From an uncultured beta proteobacterium (GTDB lineage Bacteria > Pseudomonadota > Gammaproteobacteria > Burkholderiales > Burkholderiaceae_C), in contig CAIQOO010000011.1 in NCBI GenBank assembly GCA_903873485.1, forward strand, positions 1 to 64,000: DNA of 64,000 bases. Reading direction: 5' to 3'. The position numbers and the translations under genes are program-made. The notes below the pieces were generated by a model that saw nothing but the letters and a program-made list of their open reading frames with translations, did not search any database and had not been told where the DNA came from. This document shows, piece by piece, positions 58,704-64,000 of this stretch. Positions within the stretch are counted from its first letter, which is position 1. Each line of letters begins with the position of its first letter.

Positions 58704-61700
58704 ATGGCAGCCAATACAGACTGGTTTCAGAGCTTGCGGCTTGCGGCAAAGCGTGGCCTGGCGGGGCTGCTGCGCCCACGCGTGTTGCTGCCGCTGCCGG
58801 TGGCCGGCGTTGTACTGGCGTTGGGCTTGTTCATCAGTTTCAGCTTGTGGCGCAGTGCCGAGAGTGATCAGCGGCGCGAGGCGCGGGCGCGGCTTGATGC
58901 CAGCGCCGGTCTGGCCCTGGCCGCCATCGGTCGCCGGCTGGAGGAATACCAGGTTCACCTGCATGGCATGCAGGGCCTGTTTGTGGCCGACGATGACTTC
59001 AACCGAAGCAAGTTTCGCCGCTATTGCGAGTCTTTTTACGGCCAGATGCGCTTGCCTGGCATCAAGGCAGTGCATTTCACCCGCTATGTGCCTGGCCGTG
59101 ACAAAGATGCCTTTGTCGCCTCGGTGCGCCAGGATCGCACGCTCGACAAAGCCGGATTTCCCGACTTTTCGATCCACCCGCCGGGTGATCGGCCAGAATA
59201 TTTTGTCATCGACTTCATCGAACCGCTGGCGCGCAATCTGCGGGCGTTTGGGCTGGACGCAGCCAGCCAGGCGGTCAATCGGCAAGCCTTTCTGGCTGCC
59301 CGGGATGCCAATCGCCCAACCATGACAGCACCTTTCCAGTTGGTGCAGGCAGCAGCCGGGGAACGTGGTCTGGTGATGCGTGCCGCCGTTTATCGCTACC
59401 GGCAGCCGCAAAACACGGTAGCCGAGCGGCGCGCGGCTTTCGTTGGCCTGGTCGGCATATCGCTGGATGCGGCCGACATGTTCCGGGATGTGTTTGCCGA
59501 GCCTTACCTGAACGGGCTGCACATCGGCATTAACGACATCCTGCCCGAGTCCGGCAGCGCGCCGCACTCAGCGCTGCGCCAGTTGATTGCCGACAACAGG
59601 CTCAGCCGCAGCACCGATGCAGATGCTGCCGCCGACCTGACGACGGTGGCGCTGATTGCAGCCGGACAACGGCAGTGGGAAATCCGCATCAGCGGCTCGG
59701 CGGCCTGGGCGGGCGGACAAACCGGCAGCCATGCTCCGTTGACCATCCTGATCACCGGGGCGGTCATCAGCATGCTGCTGTCGCTGCTGTACTTGAGCCT
59801 GGCCCGGTCGAAGACCCGGGCCGAACAACTGGCGCTGCAGATGACGCATGATTTGCGCCAGAGCGAACAGCAATCACGCAAGACCGCCAGCGTGCTGCAG
59901 GCCACGCTTGACAACATGTCGCAGGGCATCAGTGTCGTCGATGAGCAGTTGCAGATGACGGCGTTGAACAGCCGGTTTTGCGAGATTCTGGATTTCCCGC
60001 CCGAAATGGCCCATGAAACCGCTTCATTTGAAAGCTTTATTCGCCACAACGCCCGGCGTGGCGAGTACGGACCCTGTGATGTGGAGGCCAAGGTGTGTGA
60101 GATGGTGGCGCTGGCCAGGTCACCGCAGCCGCATCGTTTCAAGCGAACCCGCGCCAATGGCATGTCGGTTGAAGTGGTCGGCGAACCGCTTCCGGGCGGC
60201 GGCTTTGTCACCACTTACACCGACATCACCGAGCAAGAGCAGGCGGCGCAGGCATTGCGGCGCTCCGAGCAGCGCTACCGGGCGCTGGTTGAAATGTTGC
60301 CCGAGGCGGTCTTCATGCTGCGTCATGGCTGCATTGTTTTTGCCAACCAGTCGGCTCTGTCGCTGCTGGCAGCGCCATCGGCCCAGGCGGTGCTCGGGCA
60401 TGACATCCGGCAAATCATCCATCCCGACCACCGCGAGCAGGAGGTGCAGCGGCTGGAACTGCTGCAATCGACCGGGCAAGACAGCGCCAGCGTGCCGTGG
60501 AGCGAACTGCAGTACCTGCGCTGGGATGGCCGGGCGGTACCAGTGGAAGCGGTGGCCACGCGGGTTGAACTTGATGACGGCCCGGTGGTGCTGGCGGTGA
60601 TACGCGACATCACCGAGCGTAAGCTGACCGAGCAGCGGCTGCAGCTTGCCGCCAGCGTTTTCACCCATGCCCGCGAGGGCATCATGATCACCGATGCCGG
60701 TGGCCTGATTGTCGAGGTCAACGCCACCTTCACCCAGATCACCGGCTATGCGCGTGACGAAGTGCTGGGCCGGGAGCCGGGGTTTCTGCGGTCCGAGCGG
60801 CAATCGCCCGAGTACGATGCCCTGATGCGCCATGATCTGCAAACGCAGGGTCACTGGTCTGGCGAATTGTGGGATCGGCGCAAGAATGGCGAAATTTATC
60901 CCTGCATGTTGACGATCAGTGCCGTCGGTCATGGCAGCGACCCGGCCAGCCATTATGTGACCCTGTTTTCGGACATCACCGCGCTCAAGGAGCATCAGCA
61001 ACAGCTTGAGCACATGGCCCACAACGATACCTTGACCGGCCTGCCCAATCGGGTGCTGCTGGCTGATCGCTTGCGCCAGGCCATTACCCTGAGCCAGCGC
61101 AGCAAGCGTTCGCTGGCGGTGGTCTATCTCGACCTCGATGGCTTCAAGGACATCAATGACCGTCATGGCCATGATGTGGGGGACCAATTGCTGATCGCCT
61201 TGTCGCAGCACATGAAGTCGGCCTTGCGCGAGGGCGACACCCTGGCGCGGCTGGGCGGCGACGAGTTTGTGGCGGTGCTGGTTGACCTGGAACAGGTGCA
61301 GGACTACGAAACCGTGCTGACCCGCCTGCTGCAGGCGGCGGCGATGCAGATTCCGGTAAAGGCGCTGCTGCTGCAGGTATCGGCCAGCATTGGCGTCACT
61401 GTCTTTCCGCAAGACCCGGCAGACGCAGACCAATTGCTGCGCCATGCCGATCAGGCGATGTACCAGGCCAAACAGGCCGGTCGCAACCGCTACCACCTGT
61501 TTGACGTGGTGCAAGACACCGCCATGACAACCCGGCATGAAAGCCTGGAGCACATCCGCCAGGCCATCGTCCAGCAGCAATTCCGGCTGTACTACCAGCC
61601 CAAGGTCAACATGAAAACCGGCGTGGTGGTCGGCGCCGAAGCGCTGATCCGCTGGCAGCATCCTGAGCGCGGCCTGCTGGCACCGGCGGCCTTTTTGCCG

Positions 61701-62681
61701 ATCATTGAAGACCATCCGGTCAGCGTCACGCTGGGCGACTGGGTCATTGAGACGGCACTGGCGCAAATGGCCGCCTGGCAGGCCCAGGGCATCGAGCTGC
61801 ACGTCAGCGTGAATGTCGGTGCGCGGCAACTGCAGCAAGGCGATTTTGTGTCGCGACTGAGCAGCCAACTGGCTCGCCACGCCACCGTGCCCGGCGGCTG
61901 GCTGGAGCTTGAGGTGCTGGAAACCAGTGCGCTCGAAGACATCCAGAAGGTGTCTGACATCATGCGTGCCTGCCAGGGGCTGGGGGTGCGTTTTGCGCTG
62001 GATGACTTTGGCACCGGTTACTCATCTTTGACTTACCTCAAGCGCCTGCCCGCCGAGGTGGTCAAGATTGACCAGAGTTTTGTCCGCGACATGCTCGACG
62101 ATCCGGATGATCTGGCGATTGTGCAGAGTGTGCTGGGGCTGGCCACGACGTTTCACCGCACGGTGATTGCCGAAGGGGTCGAAACCCTGGCGCATGGCGA
62201 GGCGCTGCTGGCCTTTGGTTATGAACTGGCACAGGGCTACGGCATCGCCCGCCCGATGCCGGCTGAAAATCTGCCAGCCTGGCTGGCTGGCTGGCGACCC
62301 GACAACGCCTGGCTGAACTGGCGCGACCGGCCGCACCAGCATGGTCTGGTGGCTCTGGTGTTTGCCGAGGTGGAGCACCGGCACTGGCTGCGCGAGCTTG
62401 AGGCCCTGCTGGCCGACCAGCGTGACGGTGCGCTGCCACTGAATACATCCGGGTGCCGTTTTGATGGCTGGCTGGAAAGCGAGGGTCGGGCCAGATTCAG
62501 TGCGCACCCGGCCTTTGCCTGTGCCTGCCAGGCACACGAGCAGAGCCACAGCCTGGGGACAGAACTGTTGCGCCGGCACGGTTTGGGCGAGCATGAGCAG
62601 GTGCAGTCGGGTCTGACCGAACTCCATGCGTTGCAAGCCGAGTGGAGCGCCAGCGTGCGCCAAATGATGCGAATTGGCTGA
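58704..62681 (+). CDS. CHASE-PAS-GGDEF-EAL-CZB c-di-GMP protein
   Basis: A 1325-residue membrane signalling protein. One membrane helix (VAGVVLALGLFISFSLW), a periplasmic CHASE domain (residues ~75-270), a second helix (ILITGAVISMLLSLLYLSL), a first PAS region (LDNMSQGISVVDEQLQ), two more PAS domains, GGDEF (intact, 851-855), EAL (979-981 in EALIRW, with DDFGTGYSSL) and a C-terminal CZB zinc-binding domain (from about 1225: HRHWLREL, SGCRFDGWL, HPAFACACQAHEQSHSL). Both catalytic domains look active. The ATG at 58704 is preferred; an in-frame TTG lies 10 codons upstream. Confidence 0.9.
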   Translation: MAANTDWFQSLRLAAKRGLAGLLRPRVLLPLPVAGVVLALGLFISFSLWRSAESDQRREARARLDASAGLALAAIGRRLEEYQVHLHGMQGLFVADDDFNRSKFRRYCESFYGQMRLPGIKAVHFTRYVPGRDKDAFVASVRQDRTLDKAGFPDFSIHPPGDRPEYFVIDFIEPLARNLRAFGLDAASQAVNRQAFLAARDANRPTMTAPFQLVQAAAGERGLVMRAAVYRYRQPQNTVAERRAAFVGLVGISLDAADMFRDVFAEPYLNGLHIGINDILPESGSAPHSALRQLIADNRLSRSTDADAAADLTTVALIAAGQRQWEIRISGSAAWAGGQTGSHAPLTILITGAVISMLLSLLYLSLARSKTRAEQLALQMTHDLRQSEQQSRKTASVLQATLDNMSQGISVVDEQLQMTALNSRFCEILDFPPEMAHETASFESFIRHNARRGEYGPCDVEAKVCEMVALARSPQPHRFKRTRANGMSVEVVGEPLPGGGFVTTYTDITEQEQAAQALRRSEQRYRALVEMLPEAVFMLRHGCIVFANQSALSLLAAPSAQAVLGHDIRQIIHPDHREQEVQRLELLQSTGQDSASVPWSELQYLRWDGRAVPVEAVATRVELDDGPVVLAVIRDITERKLTEQRLQLAASVFTHAREGIMITDAGGLIVEVNATFTQITGYARDEVLGREPGFLRSERQSPEYDALMRHDLQTQGHWSGELWDRRKNGEIYPCMLTISAVGHGSDPASHYVTLFSDITALKEHQQQLEHMAHNDTLTGLPNRVLLADRLRQAITLSQRSKRSLAVVYLDLDGFKDINDRHGHDVGDQLLIALSQHMKSALREGDTLARLGGDEFVAVLVDLEQVQDYETVLTRLLQAAAMQIPVKALLLQVSASIGVTVFPQDPADADQLLRHADQAMYQAKQAGRNRYHLFDVVQDTAMTTRHESLEHIRQAIVQQQFRLYYQPKVNMKTGVVVGAEALIRWQHPERGLLAPAAFLPIIEDHPVSVTLGDWVIETALAQMAAWQAQGIELHVSVNVGARQLQQGDFVSRLSSQLARHATVPGGWLELEVLETSALEDIQKVSDIMRACQGLGVRFALDDFGTGYSSLTYLKRLPAEVVKIDQSFVRDMLDDPDDLAIVQSVLGLATTFHRTVIAEGVETLAHGEALLAFGYELAQGYGIARPMPAENLPAWLAGWRPDNAWLNWRDRPHQHGLVALVFAEVEHRHWLRELEALLADQRDGALPLNTSGCRFDGWLESEGRARFSAHPAFACACQAHEQSHSLGTELLRRHGLGEHEQVQSGLTELHALQAEWSASVRQMMRIG

Positions 62682-62754
62682 AACTGATTGTCAGATTCAA
62701 CTTTCATGATATCAATGCCACCGCGAAAAGTTAAATCTGAAAATCAATTGGATG

Positions 62755-62785
62755 AAACCGTTCGCCCTGAGCGCAGTCGAAGGGT
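62755..62785. repeat. Half-site of the MITE-core repeat
   Basis: CCGTTCGCCCTGAGCGCAGT followed by CGAAGGG. It is one arm of the core seen in the MITEs, with GCGCAG in place of CTTG and no second arm. Confidence 0.55.
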
Positions 62786-62827
62786 TGCTTGTCCCAAAGC
62801 CAATTGCCTTGGCGACAATCGACTACT

Positions 62828-62876
62828 TTAAATAATATAGCTAGCTGCGCTTGCTGGATAAGGGCTAGAGGCCAAT
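62828..62876. repeat. Dispersed palindromic repeat, copy 13
   Basis: TTAAATAATATAGCTAGCTG, then CGCTTGCTGGATAAGGGCTA and GAGGCC, just downstream of the truncated helicase gene. Confidence 0.75.
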
Positions 62877-62888
62877 TTGGCATAAAGT

Positions 62889-63572
62889 TTATCGATCCCG
62901 CAAGGCCTTGATCAACGCGTTGGATCAGTGGCGAGTTGCTTTGCCAGGCATCTGATGCAGCAAGTTGCTGGCCATCCAACTCGCTGCCCAAGCGTCCTCC
63001 ACCGCCGGTTTGAAGGTCAGCACCAGCACGCGCTTGGTCTGGAGCTTTTTGGCCAACTCGTAGGTGGTGAAGGTTTTGCCAAAGCGCATCTTGGCGTTAC
63101 ACAGAAAGCGCGGCGCGGCGTTGGCATCCTCGGCCCAGATCGATTGGTAGTAGTCCATCGTTTTATTGACCGCGTCAAGCTGTTCGTCACGCAGGCCAAA
63201 GGTCTCGTGGTGTGTGCCACCCAGGCGCTGGCCGGCGCGCAACTCGGCCAGCACGGTAGCCACATTGGCCACAGTGCAGTGCACCCATTCCAGCGTGTTG
63301 TTGTTGAATCCCTTTTTAACCAGCGCGGCCCGCACTTCGTGGTCGGTGAAGATGGAACCGTCATCGCGCTCGGCAGCTTCATCGAGTTCAATGGTGAAAT
63401 TCTGGATGGCGGCTGTCTTGAGCTGCTCGGCCACGCGCCGCTTGACATCCCGCGTGGTTTGGCCCACCTTGAGCTGGCCATGGTGCGCGGCATCGGCAAT
63501 CGCATAGGCATAAATGCGGGGCCGGGCTTCGGGCTTGGGCGCGAGGACTTCGTCGATGGTGGGCTTATTCAT
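62889..63572 (-). pseudogene. Restriction helicase with GIY-YIG-like N-terminus, internally deleted
   Basis: Reading from 63572: PRIYAYAIADAAHHGQLKVGQTTRDVKRRVAEQ is a T5orf172/GIY-YIG-like domain; then AVNKTMDYYQSIWAEDANAAPRFLCNAKMRFGKTFTTYELAKKLQTKRVLVLTFKPAVEDAW is the start of a superfamily 2 helicase (Walker A-like MRFGKTFT). After DAW the homology stops and the frame ends at 62925; a short same-frame tail SNALIKALRDR follows to a stop at 62889 and may be the original C-terminus. Full-length relatives exceed 1000 residues. Its start overlaps the upstream DUF1016 gene. Confidence 0.7.
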
Positions 63573-64000
63573 TGGCGCGGTCCTCCAGTGCGGACTCGAT
63601 AAGGTGTCGTTCCCGCTCAATTTCCAGCCGGAGCTGCTCTTCTGTCGGCAACCAAAGCATATATTTCGAGGCAAATATTTGTTGGCGATCATTGAGCACC
63701 GAGTATCGCGCGACGGTCTCGTTTTTTTCAGTGCAAAGAATCAGGCCGATGGTCGGGTTATCGTCCGGTGCAGCGAAGAGGCTGTCGTACATCCGCACAT
63801 AACCGTCGACCTGGCCGACATCCCCGTGGGTTAACTCGCCCACCTTGAGGTCAATCAGCAGGTAGAACTTCAGCCGACAGTGGTAGAAAACCAGATCGAT
63901 GTAGCGGTCTTGCTCCTCGACTCGGATATGTTTCTGCCGCGCCACAAAGGCAAAGCCGCTGCCCAACTCCAGTAAAAAGCGCTGTAGGTGGGTGATGATG
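63565..64000 (-). CDS. DUF1016 (YhcG-like) nuclease, C-terminal part
   Basis: Open through the right edge of the window, so the 5' part is outside. HLQRFLLELGSGFAFVARQKHIRVEEQDRYIDLVFYHCRLKFYLLIDLKVGELTHGDVGQVDGYVRMYD is the PD-(D/E)XK core of DUF1016; the usual ELK is DLK here. DNPTIGLILCTEKNETVARYSV is the conserved end. Here the GFAF motif is intact, unlike the copy at 14623-15819. It probably forms an operon with the helicase that follows. Confidence 0.85.
   Translation of the reverse strand, partial: IITHLQRFLLELGSGFAFVARQKHIRVEEQDRYIDLVFYHCRLKFYLLIDLKVGELTHGDVGQVDGYVRMYDSLFAAPDDNPTIGLILCTEKNETVARYSVLNDRQQIFASKYMLWLPTEEQLRLEIERERHLIESALEDRANE

Noticed and set aside
62731-62991. An 86-codon leftward gene between the GGDEF-EAL gene and the helicase remnant
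   Set aside because: Most of it is translated repeat sequence (copy 13 and the GTTCGCCCTGAGC half-site), and it overlaps the helicase remnant.

Overview
The window looks like chromosomal DNA of a diazotrophic betaproteobacterium, most likely Comamonadaceae (Rhodoferax/Polaromonas-like). Three things point there: the mla-ibaG-murA-hisG order, a nitrogen-fixation block with Rnf and an O2-sensitive-type NifA, and about thirteen copies of a short palindromic repeat (core CTAGCCCTTAT ... GCTATTTAATATATAGC) of a kind I associate with that family. Species cannot be fixed from the sequence alone.

Layout. 0-3.3 kb: end of aroB, DUF1415, a methyltransferase, a glycine-zipper lipoprotein, then a RAYT transposase unit whose left inverted repeat carries a 125-bp MITE. 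3.3-9.6 kb: gltBD behind a strong sigma54-type promoter. 9.6-20.8 kb (minus strand): a defence island with a nuclease-methylase HsdM fusion, HsdS, a PIN toxin/antitoxin pair, DUF1016, RhuM, two unknown genes, a DndD-like SMC ATPase and a DndE-HerA fusion. Several of these genes are broken. 21.2-29.2 kb: mlaFEDACB, an ABC-2 exporter, ibaG, murA, hisG. 29.2-32.6 kb: J-like membrane protein, RarD, RIO kinase, BLUF photoreceptor. 33-41.8 kb (minus strand): nifV-nifW-apbE-rseC-rnfABCDGEH as one overlapping operon behind a sigma54 promoter and a NifA site. 42-44.2 kb: broken toxin-antitoxin loci, a partial hscA duplicate and GGDEF remnants. 44.2-49.4 kb: iscU-erpA/iscA-type carriers-hscA, divergent from nifA, each with a -24/-12 promoter. 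49.7-55.8 kb: a Type IIG (MmeI-like) restriction-modification enzyme, a phd-vapC pair whose toxin is split by the second MITE copy, a HEPN/MNT pair with a broken MNT, and a C39-like protease. 56-62.7 kb: a CofD-like protein, an ABC1 kinase and a large CHASE-PAS-GGDEF-EAL-CZB protein. 62.9-64 kb: a truncated restriction helicase and the end of a second DUF1016 gene.

How it fits together. NifA and sigma54 appear to drive both the homocitrate/Rnf electron-supply operon and a dedicated Fe-S assembly operon, and gltBD (ammonia assimilation) also carries a sigma54 promoter, so nitrogen status is the common theme of the housekeeping parts. The most unusual system is the 9.7-20.8 kb island. A Type I-like methylase-specificity pair has no HsdR, and where HsdR would be expected there is a translationally coupled DndD/DndE-HerA module without DndB or DndC.
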